Assembly: GCF_900100495.1 (NCBI RefSeq)
Contig: NZ_FNCT01000011.1
Location: 62,001-126,000 of the forward strand
DNA length: 64,000 bases
Source: Pseudomonas benzenivorans
GTDB lineage: Bacteria; Pseudomonadota; Gammaproteobacteria; Pseudomonadales; Pseudomonadaceae
Direction: 5' to 3'
Numbering within the stretch: the first letter of the stretch is position 1; each line of letters starts with the position of its first letter. Shown here piece after piece: positions 55,452 to 63,876 of the stretch. Position numbers and translations under genes: made by a program. The notes beneath the pieces were generated by a model. The model saw only the letters and a list, made by a program, of their open reading frames with translations. It was not told where the DNA came from and ran no database searches.

Positions 55452-56897
55452 TCAACGCGGCAGGCTCAGGGTCACGCGCAGGCCGCCCTCGCGCAGGTTG
55501 CGCAGGCTGACCTCGCCGCCGTGGCTATGGGCGATGTTGCGCGCGATACCCAGGCCCAGGCCGTAGCCCTGCTGCTGCCCGGCCAGGCGGAAATGCGGTT
55601 CGAACACCTGCTCCAGGCGCTGCTCCGGCACCCCTGGGCCCTCGTCGTCGACGTGCAGGACGAAGGCCTGCTCATCGTCCTCGATATGCAGGTGGGCGCG
55701 TTCGCCGTACTTCAGCGCGTTGTCGACCAGGTTGCCGATGCAGCGCTTGAGCGCCAGCGGCTTGCCGGGATAGGGGCCGAGCACCTGGCCGTCCAGGGTC
55801 ACCCGGCCATTGCCGCTCGGCGCCAGGTAGGGCTCGATCACGCAATGCAGCAGGTAGCCGAGATCGACCGGCTCGATGTTCTCGTGGATGTCGGTGTCCT
55901 TGACGCATTGCAGCGCGCCCTTGACCAGCATTTCCAGCTCATCCAGGTCGCGACTGAACTTGGCTTGCAGCTCTTCGTCGTCGAGCAGCTCGACGCGCAG
56001 GCGCAGGCGGGTGATCGGCGTGCGCAGGTCGTGGGAGATGGCGCTGAACAACTGGCTGCGCTCGCGCAGGTAGCGGCCGATGCGCTCGCGCATGCTGTTG
56101 AAGGCGCGGCTGACCTCGACCACCTCGCTGCCGCCGGCCTCCGGCAACGGCTCCACCTCGCTGCCCAGCGACATGTCCCGCGCCGCCGCCGCCAGGCGCT
56201 TGAGCGGCCGGCTCTGCCAGTGCACCAGCAAGCCGATGAACAGCAGCAGGAAACTGCTGGTGAGGATGATGAACCACAGCTGCTGGGCCGGTAGGCCCTG
56301 CTGCTCCAGGCCGACGTAGGGTTCGGGCATCAGCGAGGCCAAGTACAGCCACTCGTTCGGCGCGATCTGGATCTGCGTGACCAGCACCGGCGGGTTCAGC
56401 GGCTCCAGGCTGAGGGCGTAGTGCGCCCAGGAGCGCGGCAACTGGTCGAGCGCCAGGGCACTGTTGAAGATGCGCAGATCGTCCGGGCTGACGAACTGCA
56501 CCAGCAGGTCCAGGTCGCCGCCCAGGCGCTCGCGCAGGGTCGCGTCGACGGCGTTCAACACCGCGCGCTTGCGCGGGGTTTCCGGCAACACCTGCATGCT
56601 CAGTGGCTTGTCGTTAAGCGAGACGAAGAAGCGCGTGCCGCCCATGTTGCGCAGCTGGTCGAGCACCAGCGGTCGGTAGCCCAGCGGCAGCGAGCGGAAG
56701 TAGCTGACGCTGGCGGCCATCGACTGCGCAAGGCTGCGCGCACTGGTGAGCAGGCCTTCCATCTGGCTGGCGCGCAGTTGCGAGACCCAGATCAGACTCG
56801 ACAGCGCCTGCGCCAGCAACACCACCAGCAGGGTCAGCAGCAGCATGCGCCCGAGCAGCGAGCGCGGGATCGGCAGCAGCCGGCGCCAGTCAAGCAT
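55452..56897 (-). CDS. gtrS: GtrS, sensor histidine kinase of glucose uptake
   Basis: Membrane sensor kinase of 481 residues. One membrane segment lies near residue 15-35, then a periplasmic domain (about 36-200), a second membrane segment (about 205-230) and a HAMP domain. The phospho-acceptor His (about 288) is in FSAISHDLRTPITRLRLR. ATP-site boxes CIGNLVDNALKYGE, DEGPGVPE and GLGLGIARNIAHSHGG follow. It overlaps gltR by 8 bp. In P. aeruginosa it senses 2-ketogluconate/6-phosphogluconate and acts through GltR. Confidence 0.93.
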   Translation of the reverse strand: MLDWRRLLPIPRSLLGRMLLLTLLVVLLAQALSSLIWVSQLRASQMEGLLTSARSLAQSMAASVSYFRSLPLGYRPLVLDQLRNMGGTRFFVSLNDKPLSMQVLPETPRKRAVLNAVDATLRERLGGDLDLLVQFVSPDDLRIFNSALALDQLPRSWAHYALSLEPLNPPVLVTQIQIAPNEWLYLASLMPEPYVGLEQQGLPAQQLWFIILTSSFLLLFIGLLVHWQSRPLKRLAAAARDMSLGSEVEPLPEAGGSEVVEVSRAFNSMRERIGRYLRERSQLFSAISHDLRTPITRLRLRVELLDDEELQAKFSRDLDELEMLVKGALQCVKDTDIHENIEPVDLGYLLHCVIEPYLAPSGNGRVTLDGQVLGPYPGKPLALKRCIGNLVDNALKYGERAHLHIEDDEQAFVLHVDDEGPGVPEQRLEQVFEPHFRLAGQQQGYGLGLGIARNIAHSHGGEVSLRNLREGGLRVTLSLPR

Positions 56898-57618
56898 GGC
56901 TGTGCGGCGTGACAGTCGCCGCCAGCAGGTAGCCGCTGCCGCGCACGGTACGGATCAGCCGTGGCGGCTTGCCGGTATCGCGCAGACGCTGGCGCAGGCG
57001 GCTGACCGCCATGTCGACGATGCGTTCCAGCGGCATTACCTCGCGGCCGCGGGTGGCGTTGCCGATGGTGTCGCGGTCGAGGATCTGCTGCGGATGATCG
57101 AGGAACAGCTTGAGCAGGGCGAAGTCGGCGCCGGAGAGGATCACCTCCTCGCCGTCGGCATGGAACAGCCGGTGGCTGACCATATCCAGGCGCCACTCGT
57201 CGAAGGTCAGCACCTCGCTGCCGCGCTCCTGGCTGAAGTGCGCACGGCGCAGCAGGGCCTTGATCCGCGCCAGCAACTCGCGCGGGCTGAACGGCTTGCC
57301 CAGGTAGTCGTCGGCGCCCAGCTCCAGGCCGATCACCCGGTCGGTCTCGTCGGAGCTGGCGGTGAGCATGATGATCGGTACCTGGGCGAAACGCTGATGC
57401 TCGCGCACCCAACGGCACAGGCTGAAACCGTCCTCGTCGGGCAGCATCACATCGAGGATCACCAGGTCGGCCGGCTCGGCGCACAGGGCCTGGCGAAAGC
57501 CGGCGCCGTCGCCGACCGTGCGCACCTGGAAACCGGCGCGGCTCAGGTAGGTGTGCAGCAGTTCGCGAATTTCCTGGTCGTCATCGACCAGCAGGATCGA
57601 TTTTCCGGGCTGACTCAT
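56890..57618 (-). CDS. gltR: GltR, response regulator of glucose uptake
   Basis: OmpR-family response regulator, 242 residues. The receiver domain has the acidic pair in VDDDQE, phospho-acceptor D56 in LVILDVMLPDEDG, and K in LGKPFSPRE. The C-terminal winged helix (about 150-235) includes ALLKLFLDHPQQILDRDTI and RLIRTVRGSGYLLA. It pairs with GtrS and likely controls gtsABCD. Confidence 0.94.
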   Translation of the reverse strand: MSQPGKSILLVDDDQEIRELLHTYLSRAGFQVRTVGDGAGFRQALCAEPADLVILDVMLPDEDGFSLCRWVREHQRFAQVPIIMLTASSDETDRVIGLELGADDYLGKPFSPRELLARIKALLRRAHFSQERGSEVLTFDEWRLDMVSHRLFHADGEEVILSGADFALLKLFLDHPQQILDRDTIGNATRGREVMPLERIVDMAVSRLRQRLRDTGKPPRLIRTVRGSGYLLAATVTPHSHA

Positions 57619-57654
57619 GGGCCGCCGTCCTTATTGTGATAAATCATCAAACCC

Positions 57655-57713
57655 GTAGGAGGGGCTTTAGCCGCGACGAGCTACAGAAGAGTCGCGGCTA
57701 AAGCCCCTCCCAC
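57655..57713. repeat. REP hairpin between glk and gltR
   Basis: GTAGGAGGGGCTTTAGCCGC is mirrored by GCGGCTAAAGCCCCTCCCAC. It is nearly the same as the one at 20781-20839. Confidence 0.85.
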
Positions 57714-57733
57714 AACAGCACCAGCCGCAATAC

Positions 57734-58696
57734 CTAAGACTGTCCAAGCGCCTGCTGCAAGGCCACACCCGCGCCCATCAGACCCGGGTACTCGGCGGTC
57801 ACCAACCACACCGGGATGCCGTCGAAGTAGTCGCTCATCCGGCCCTTGTCGCGCAAGCAGCGGGCGAAACCGCTGGCCAGGAACAGCTCGGCGAAGCGCG
57901 GCACCACCCCGCCGACAATGTACACCCCGCCGCGCGCGCCCAGGCTCAGCACATTGTTGCCGGCGGCGCGGCCCAGCCAGCAGCAGAACTGCTCCAGCAC
58001 CGCCAGCGCCACCTCATCGCCGGCCAGGGCCGCGGCGGTCACCTCGGCCGGAGCATTCAGTCGCACCTCATGCCCGTCCAGCGCACAGATCGCCCGGTAC
58101 AGCAGCAACAGGCCGCTGCCGCTGAGCACGTCCTCGGCCCGTACATGGCCGAGCTGGGCATACAACTGCTGCCACAGCCGCGCCTCGCGCGGGCTGCCGA
58201 TCGGCAGGTCGACATGCCCGCCCTCGCCGGGCAAGGCCAGCCAGCTGCCATCGGCCAGTTGCAGCAGGGTACCGACGCCCAGGCCGGTGCCCGGGCCGAT
58301 CACCACGCAGGGCCGGTCCGCCTCGGCGACGCCGGGGCAGACCAGGCGCCGCTCGTCGTCGCGCAGGCGGGTCATGCCCAGGGCCATGGCGGAAAAGTCG
58401 TTGACCAGCAGCAACTCGCGCACCTGCAACTCGCGGCAGAACGCCTCCCGGCTGATGCGCCAGTGGTTGTTGGTAAAGCGGAACAGGTCGCCGTTGACCG
58501 GCCCGGCGCAGGCCAGGCACACCGAATCCACCGCGCCGAGCGGCAGGCCCAGCTCGTTCAGGTAGGCACGGATCGCCTGCTCCGGTCCCGGGTAGTCGGC
58601 GGTGGCCAGCACCCGCACCGACTCCAGCTGCTGGTCGCGCCACAGGGCGAAGCGCGCGTTGGTGCCACCGATGTCGCCGACCAGTGCCAGATTCAC
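57734..58696 (-). CDS. glk: Glk, glucokinase
   Basis: Phosphorylates glucose that enters through GtsABCD. The 320-residue protein has the phosphate loop VGDIGGTNARFAL, the catalytic Asp in LLVNDFSAMALGM, VIGPGTGLGVGTLL, GEGGHVDLP and VYIVGGVVPRFAELF. Its start overlaps the edd stop by 4 bp (ATGA), so edd-glk is coupled. Confidence 0.95.
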   Translation of the reverse strand: MNLALVGDIGGTNARFALWRDQQLESVRVLATADYPGPEQAIRAYLNELGLPLGAVDSVCLACAGPVNGDLFRFTNNHWRISREAFCRELQVRELLLVNDFSAMALGMTRLRDDERRLVCPGVAEADRPCVVIGPGTGLGVGTLLQLADGSWLALPGEGGHVDLPIGSPREARLWQQLYAQLGHVRAEDVLSGSGLLLLYRAICALDGHEVRLNAPAEVTAAALAGDEVALAVLEQFCCWLGRAAGNNVLSLGARGGVYIVGGVVPRFAELFLASGFARCLRDKGRMSDYFDGIPVWLVTAEYPGLMGAGVALQQALGQS

Positions 58697-60519
58697 TTGC
58701 GCGACTCCAGGCTGCTGGTGAAGGCACTGGCGCCCTGCTCCGCCGAACTGAAGGCCTGGCGCATGAAGGCGAACAGCTCACGGCCGCAGCCTTCGGCATC
58801 GACCAGGTCATCGACCGCCGGCTCGCGCGCCGCCAGCTCGGCGGCCTCCACCAGCAACTGCAGCTCGCCGGTCTTGCCGTCGACGCGGATCAGGTCGCCG
58901 TCGCGCACCCGCGCCAGCGGCCCACCGCCGTACGCCTCGGGGCAGACATGGATGGCCGCCGGGATCTTGCCCGAGGCGCCGGACATGCGCCCGTCGGTGA
59001 CCAGCGCCACCTTGAAGCCGCGATCCTGCAGCACGCCGAGGAACGGCGTCATCTTGTGCAGCTCGGGCATGCCGTTGCTGCGCGGCCCCTGGAAGCGCAT
59101 CACCGCGACGAAGTCGCGTTCCAGCTCGCCGGCCTTGAAGGCATCGGCCAGTGCCTGCTGATCGTGGAACACCCGCGCCGGCGCCTCGACCAGTTGGTGC
59201 TCGGGATCCACCGCGGAGACCTTCATCACCCCGCGGCCGAGGTTGCCCTGCATCAGGCGCAGGCCGCCTTCGGCCGAGAATGGCCGCACCACCGGACGCA
59301 GCACGCTCTCGTCATGGCTCTTGCGCGGGCCGTCGCGCCAGACCAGCTGACCGTCCTCGAGGAACGGCTCGCGGGTGTAGCGGGAAAGGCCATGGCCGGC
59401 CACGGTGTTGACGTCCTCGTGCAGCAACCCGGCGTCGAGCAGCTCGCGAATGAGGAAGGCCATGCCGCCGGCGGCCTGGAAGTGGTTGATGTCGGCCTTG
59501 CCGTTGGGGTAGACGTGGGCCAGGGTCGGGGTCACGGCGGAGAGGTCGGCCATGTCCTGCCAGGTCAGCTGAATGCCTGCGGCCTGGGCGATGGCCGGCA
59601 TGTGCAAGGTGTGGTTGGTCGAACCGCCGGTGGCACTCAGGGCGACGATGGAGTTGACCAGGCAACGCTCGTCGACGATCTCGCCGAGCGGCATGAACTG
59701 GCCGCTCTGGCGGGTCAGGCGGGTGACCTGCTGCGCCGCCTCGCGGGTCAGGGCGTCGCGCAGCGGCGTGTTGGGGTTGACGAAGGAGGCGCCCGGCAGG
59801 TGCAGGCCCATCACCTCCATCAGCAGCTGGTTGGTGTTGGCGGTGCCGTAGAAGGTGCAGGTGCCGGGGCTGTGGTAGGCAGCCATCTCGGCTTCCAGCA
59901 ACTCGTCGCGAGTCGCCTTGCCTTCGGCATAGCGCTGGCGCACGTCGGCCTTTTCCTTGTTCGACAAGCCGGACGGCATGGGACCTGCCGGCACGAACAG
60001 ACTCGGCAGGTGGCCGAAGCGCAGGGCGCCCATCAGCAAGCCGGGGACGATCTTGTCGCAAATCCCTAAGTACAGCGCGGCGTCGAACATGTTGTGCGAC
60101 AGCGCCACGGCGGTGGCCATGGCGATCACCTCGCGGCTGGCGATGCCCAGCTCCATGCCCGGCTCGCCCTGGGTCACCCCGTCGCACATGGCCGGCACAC
60201 CGCCGGCGAACTGGCCGACCGAGCCGATCTCGCGCAGCGCCTGCTTGATCTGCTCGGGGAAATGCTCGTAGGGCTGGTGCGCCGAGAGCATGTCGTTATA
60301 GGCGGAAACGATCGCCACGTTGGCCGCATCCATCAGCCGCAGGGTCTGCTTGTCGCTGCTGCCGCAGCCCGCCACGCCGTGGGCGAAGTTGGCGCATTGC
60401 AGCTTGCCACGCTGCGGGCCGTCGCTGGCCGCCGCGCGGATCATCGCCAGATAGCGCTCGCGCGTAGCCCGGCTACGGGCGATCAGACGGTCGGTTACCT
60501 CAAGAACGCGGGGATGCAT
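58693..60519 (-). CDS. edd: Edd, 6-phosphogluconate dehydratase
   Basis: First committed Entner-Doudoroff step: 6-phosphogluconate to KDPG. It is a [4Fe-4S] IlvD/Edd dehydratase of 608 residues. CANFAHGVAGCGSSDKQT, GGVPAMCDGVTQGEPGMELG, CDKIVPGLLMGA, SPGTCTFYGTANTNQ and TDGRMSGASGKIPAA are its landmarks and include the cluster cysteines. The start at 60519 is preferred to 60549. It diverges from gap-1 across two HexR-type sites. It depends on Fe-S supply, for which the suf operon is nearby. Confidence 0.96.
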   Translation of the reverse strand: MHPRVLEVTDRLIARSRATRERYLAMIRAAASDGPQRGKLQCANFAHGVAGCGSSDKQTLRLMDAANVAIVSAYNDMLSAHQPYEHFPEQIKQALREIGSVGQFAGGVPAMCDGVTQGEPGMELGIASREVIAMATAVALSHNMFDAALYLGICDKIVPGLLMGALRFGHLPSLFVPAGPMPSGLSNKEKADVRQRYAEGKATRDELLEAEMAAYHSPGTCTFYGTANTNQLLMEVMGLHLPGASFVNPNTPLRDALTREAAQQVTRLTRQSGQFMPLGEIVDERCLVNSIVALSATGGSTNHTLHMPAIAQAAGIQLTWQDMADLSAVTPTLAHVYPNGKADINHFQAAGGMAFLIRELLDAGLLHEDVNTVAGHGLSRYTREPFLEDGQLVWRDGPRKSHDESVLRPVVRPFSAEGGLRLMQGNLGRGVMKVSAVDPEHQLVEAPARVFHDQQALADAFKAGELERDFVAVMRFQGPRSNGMPELHKMTPFLGVLQDRGFKVALVTDGRMSGASGKIPAAIHVCPEAYGGGPLARVRDGDLIRVDGKTGELQLLVEAAELAAREPAVDDLVDAEGCGRELFAFMRQAFSSAEQGASAFTSSLESRK

Positions 60520-60687
60520 GTGATTGACTCCAGGCTGGCGGGCTGCCACCAGGGGCGCCCCTAATTATGTAAGCCATCGCGGCAGCCCGCCTCCCTCATC
60601 CGGCGCTGCGCGCCACCTTCTCCCGGAGGGAGAAGGGCATAAGGATGGCGTCGCTACGCGACTTTCGCACTAACGGGCGGCAGCAGT

Positions 60688-60702
60688 TTGTGTTTACAAC
60701 AA
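60688..60702. promoter_or_regulatory. HexR-type site 1 between edd and gap-1
   Basis: TTGTGTTTACAACAA is TTGT-N7-ACAA. It lies in the AT-rich 270-bp gap between the divergent edd and gap-1. Confidence 0.7.
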
Positions 60703-60749
60703 AATACTGCCAGCTAAAAGGCTTGATTTCTACATCTATGAGAATAATC

Positions 60750-60764
60750 TTGTAATTCCAACAA
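60750..60764. promoter_or_regulatory. HexR-type site 2 just upstream of gap-1
   Basis: TTGTAATTCCAACAA is TTGT-N7-ACAA, 25 bp before the gap-1 start, in a position to block transcription initiation. Confidence 0.75.
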
Positions 60765-60789
60765 CAAAAATCAAGATTGGACCTCATCC

Positions 60790-61791
60790 ATGACTCTGCG
60801 AATCGCAATCAACGGCTTCGGCCGCATCGGCCGCAACGTGCTCCGTGCACTCTATACCCAGGATTATCGCCAGCAACTGCAGGTCGTGGCGATCAACGAC
60901 CTCGGCGACAGCGCACTGAATGCCCACCTGCTCAAGTACGACAGCGTCCACGGCATCTTCGACGGCAGCATCGAGGCCGAGCAGGAGAGCCTGTGGGTCA
61001 ACGGCGACCGCATCGCCGTCAGCGCCATCCGCAACCCGGCCGAGCTGCCGTGGCAGGCCCACCAGGTCGACGTGGTCTTCGAGTGCACCGGGCTGTTCAC
61101 CGAGCGCGACAAGACCGCCGCGCACCTCGCCGCCGGCGCACGCAAGGTGATCATCTCGGCACCGGCCAAGGGCGCCGACGCCACCGTGGTCTACGGCGTC
61201 AACCACGCCATTCTGCGCCAGTCGATGCAGATTATCTCCAACGCCTCCTGCACCACCAACTGTCTGGCCCCGGTGGCCCAGGTGCTGCAACGCGAGCTGG
61301 GTATCGAGCAGGGCCTGATGACCACCATCCACGCCTACACCAACGACCAGAACCTCTCCGACGTCTACCACAGCGACCCCTACCGCGCCCGTTCGGCGAC
61401 CCAGTCGATGATCCCGACCAAGACCGGCGCCGCCGAAGCGGTCGGCCTGGTGCTGCCGGAACTGGCCGGCAAGCTCACCGGCATGGCCGTGCGGGTGCCG
61501 GTGATCAACGTCTCGCTGGTCGACCTGACCCTGCAGGTCAAGCGCGACACCAGCGCCGAGGAAGTCAACGCCCTGCTCCAGGCTGCCAGCCGGCATTCGC
61601 CGGTGCTCGGCTACAACAGCCTGCCGCTGGTGTCCTGCGACTTCAATCACAACCCGCTGTCGTCGATCTTCGACGCCAACCACACCAAGGTCAGCGGCAA
61701 GCTGGTGAAAGTCATGGCCTGGTACGACAACGAATGGGGCTTCTCCAACAGGATGCTGGATAGCTGCCTGGCGCTGTGCACCGCGCCGTAA
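60790..61791 (+). CDS. gapA: Gap-1, glycolytic glyceraldehyde-3-phosphate dehydrogenase
   Basis: NAD-dependent phosphorylating GAPDH of 333 residues. INGFGRIGRNVLRALY, INDLGDSALNAHLLKYDSVHG, C154 in SNASCTTNCLAP and WYDNEWGFSNRM are standard. It is the gap-1 of pseudomonads, regulated by HexR with edd. It is separate from the ars-linked GAPDH at 19773 and the GapN at 33663. Confidence 0.95.
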   Translation: MTLRIAINGFGRIGRNVLRALYTQDYRQQLQVVAINDLGDSALNAHLLKYDSVHGIFDGSIEAEQESLWVNGDRIAVSAIRNPAELPWQAHQVDVVFECTGLFTERDKTAAHLAAGARKVIISAPAKGADATVVYGVNHAILRQSMQIISNASCTTNCLAPVAQVLQRELGIEQGLMTTIHAYTNDQNLSDVYHSDPYRARSATQSMIPTKTGAAEAVGLVLPELAGKLTGMAVRVPVINVSLVDLTLQVKRDTSAEEVNALLQAASRHSPVLGYNSLPLVSCDFNHNPLSSIFDANHTKVSGKLVKVMAWYDNEWGFSNRMLDSCLALCTAP

Positions 61792-61808
61792 CGGGCAACA
61801 GGGGACTT

Positions 61809-61890
61809 GTAGGAGCGGGCCATGCCCGCGATGCCTATTTGCAGGCACGCCCTATCGCAGCCATGGGACTGGGTGTCCCCCCGCTCCTAT
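61809..61890. repeat. REP-type inverted repeat between gap-1 and mgsA
   Basis: GTAGGAGCGGGCCATGCCCG and the inverted end CCCCCCGCTCCTAT. Related in part to the element at 47216-47300 (CTGGGTGTCCCCCCGCTCC). Confidence 0.7.
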
Positions 61891-61948
61891 GCCCTGCGAG
61901 GCCTGCGCATAAACACAGGATCTACCCAGCCAAATCCAGGAACCCAGC

Positions 61949-62413
61949 ATGAGCCGTATCAGCTTTACCACCGCCACCCTGCCGGCGCGCAAGCGCATCG
62001 CCCTGGTCGCCCACGATCACTGCAAGGAGTTCCTCCTCGACTGGAGCGAGCGCCAGCGCGACAAGCTGGCCCGGCACCAGCTGCTGGCCACCGGCACCAC
62101 CGGCCTGCTGCTCGGCCGGCGTCTGCAACTGCCGATTGAGTGCATGATCAGCGGCCCGCTCGGCGGCGACCAGCAACTCGGCGCACGCATCGCCGAGCGG
62201 CGGGTGGACATGCTGGTGTTCTTCTGGGATCCCTTCGAGCCGCAGCCCCACGACCCGGACATCAAGGCGCTGCTGCGGGTCGCGGCGGTGTGGAACATCC
62301 CGGTGGCCTGCAACGAGAGCAGCGCCGACTACCTGCTCGGCAGCGTGCTGCTGGAACAGGCGCACGAGTACCGCATCCCCGACTACAGCGCCTACCTCGA
62401 AGGCCGCCACTAG
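61949..62413 (+). CDS. mgsA: MgsA, methylglyoxal synthase
   Basis: Converts dihydroxyacetone phosphate to methylglyoxal and phosphate, a relief valve when triose phosphates accumulate. The 154-residue protein has ARKRIALVAHDHCK with H22, LLATGTTG, SGPLGGDQQLGARIAE with catalytic D74, FFWDPFEPQPHDPDIKALLR with H101, and VWNIPVACNESSADYLL. It follows gap-1, in line with a role in overflow from the same triose-phosphate pool. Confidence 0.95.
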   Translation: MSRISFTTATLPARKRIALVAHDHCKEFLLDWSERQRDKLARHQLLATGTTGLLLGRRLQLPIECMISGPLGGDQQLGARIAERRVDMLVFFWDPFEPQPHDPDIKALLRVAAVWNIPVACNESSADYLLGSVLLEQAHEYRIPDYSAYLEGRH

Positions 62414-62455
62414 CAGGCCAATCCGCTAGTGCGTGCGGTTTCGTACGCGCACGCC

Positions 62456-62481
62456 TGTAACAAAACCAGATCAGCTCCGTC
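62456..62481 (+). promoter_or_regulatory. Putative ECF-sigma promoter of the bufferin operon
   Basis: TGTAAC (62456-62461), a 16-bp spacer, then CGTC (62478-62481) is the classic -35/-10 layout of many ECF sigma promoters. It lies about 160 bp upstream of the DUF2282 gene. DUF2282 operons are often under ECF control (SigF in Caulobacter). Found by eye. Confidence 0.5.
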
Positions 62482-62639
62482 TCTAGGGGTAAGCACGGCA
62501 AATTGGGGAAACGCCCAGCATCCGGGCCCTCCCTGAATTCACCGGCTGTGTTTGCAGGCAATCGGCAAGAAACATCATGCATGCCGTTCTATGCTGAGCC
62601 GTGCCGCACCACCCCAATCGCCACAACGGAGCTACCACG

Positions 62640-62951
62640 ATGAAAAACACCGCCTCCCAGGCTATTTCCGCTGCCGGTCTCGCGCTCGCCCTGGGCGCCG
62701 CCCTGGCGATCTCCAGCGCGCCGCTGACCGCCCACGCGGCGGACAACGAGAAATGTTTCGGCGTCGCCATGAAGGGCAAGAACGATTGCGCCGCCGGCCC
62801 CGGCACCACCTGCGCCGGCACCTCGAAAGTCGACTACCAGGGCAACGCCTGGAAGTTCGTACCCCAGGGCACCTGCGCACAGACCGCCTCGCCGACCTCG
62901 CCGAGCGGCTTCGGCCAGCTCGAAGCCTTCAAGGAAGTGAAGAAGTCCTGA
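62640..62951 (+). CDS. bufA: DUF2282 / BufA1-type bufferin precursor peptide
   Basis: Small exported protein of 103 residues with a signal peptide of about 33 residues (cleaved near AHA-AD). The mature part has four cysteines, C39, C50, C58 and C79, in EKCFGVA, GKNDCAAGPGTTCAGTS and VPQGTC, the pattern of BufA1 bufferins. In that family an MNIO enzyme turns Cys residues into thiooxazole groups and the product binds copper. The start is at 62640 (CGGAGCTACCACG before it). The DUF692 gene follows 19 bp later. Modification here is inferred from family and operon. Confidence 0.85.
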   Translation: MKNTASQAISAAGLALALGAALAISSAPLTAHAADNEKCFGVAMKGKNDCAAGPGTTCAGTSKVDYQGNAWKFVPQGTCAQTASPTSPSGFGQLEAFKEVKKS

Positions 62952-62970
62952 CGGCCCTGCAGGAGCGCTG

Positions 62971-63876
62971 ATGATGATCGCCTTGCCAGTCCACGATGCC
63001 AACAGCGCTCCGGCGTCCCGGCCCCGGCTTCCCGAGCGGGCCGGGATAGGCCTCAGGTCGCAGCATTACCAGCAGGTCCTCGACGCCAATCCCGCGGTCG
63101 GCTTCTTCGAGGTGCACGCCGAGAACTACCTGGTGGCGGGCGGGCCCTTCCATCACTATCTGGGCCTGATCCGCGAGCGCTATCCCCTGTCGATCCATGG
63201 CGTCGGCCTGTCGATCGGCGCCCAGCAGCCCCTCGACACCGAGCACCTGCAGCGCCTCGCCGTGCTGCTCGAGCGCTACCAGCCACAGGCCTTCTCCGAA
63301 CACCTGGCCTGGTCGAGCCATGGTGAGCTGTTCCTCAACGACTTGCTGCCGCTTGCCTATGACAGCGCGACGCTCGAGCGGGTCTGTGAGCATGTCGACC
63401 AGGTGCAGACTCGCCTGCAGCGCCAGATGCTGCTGGAAAACCCGGCGACCTACCTGGAGTTCACCGGCTCGACCATGGATGAAGCCGCGTTCATCGGCGA
63501 AGTGGTGCGCCGCACCGGTTGCGGCCTGCTGCTGGACGTGAATAACGCCTACGTCTCCAGCGTCAACCAGCACTGGGACGCCCAGGCCTACCTGCACGCC
63601 CTGCCATTGGCCGCGGTCGGCGAGATCCACCTCGCCGGCTTCGCCGAAGACCGCGACGCGGCAGGCGCGCGCCTGCTGATCGACAACCACGGCGCCCCGG
63701 TCGACGAGGCGGTGTGGCGGCTCTATGCAGAGGTGCTGCAACTGATCGGCGCAACCCCGACCCTGCTCGAGCGGGACAACCATATCCCGCCCCTGGACCT
63801 GCTGGTGCAGGAGGCGCAGCGCGCACAAAGGCTGCTCGACGCGTCTCGCCCGGCGCGACAGCAGGCCTCGGCATGA
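62971..63876 (+). CDS. bufB: DUF692 / MNIO enzyme (BufB-type peptide-modifying oxidase)
   Basis: TIM-barrel multinuclear non-heme iron enzyme, 301 residues. The metal ligands expected in MNIOs are visible: H49/E51 in EVHAENYL, H76 in SIHGVGLSIG, E110/H111 in SEHLAW, E156/N157 in LLENPATY, D189/N191 in LLLDVNNAYVSS, H220 in EIHLAGF and H240 in IDNHGAPV. It should modify cysteines of the DUF2282 peptide together with the DUF2063 partner. Its stop overlaps the next start (ATGA). Family certain; the exact modification is inferred. Confidence 0.9.
   Translation: MMIALPVHDANSAPASRPRLPERAGIGLRSQHYQQVLDANPAVGFFEVHAENYLVAGGPFHHYLGLIRERYPLSIHGVGLSIGAQQPLDTEHLQRLAVLLERYQPQAFSEHLAWSSHGELFLNDLLPLAYDSATLERVCEHVDQVQTRLQRQMLLENPATYLEFTGSTMDEAAFIGEVVRRTGCGLLLDVNNAYVSSVNQHWDAQAYLHALPLAAVGEIHLAGFAEDRDAAGARLLIDNHGAPVDEAVWRLYAEVLQLIGATPTLLERDNHIPPLDLLVQEAQRAQRLLDASRPARQQASA

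Noticed and set aside
62431..62455. Dyad of GCGTGCG and CGCACGC as a terminator after mgsA
   Set aside because: Weak pairing, no T-run, and it abuts the possible ECF promoter; too uncertain to list.
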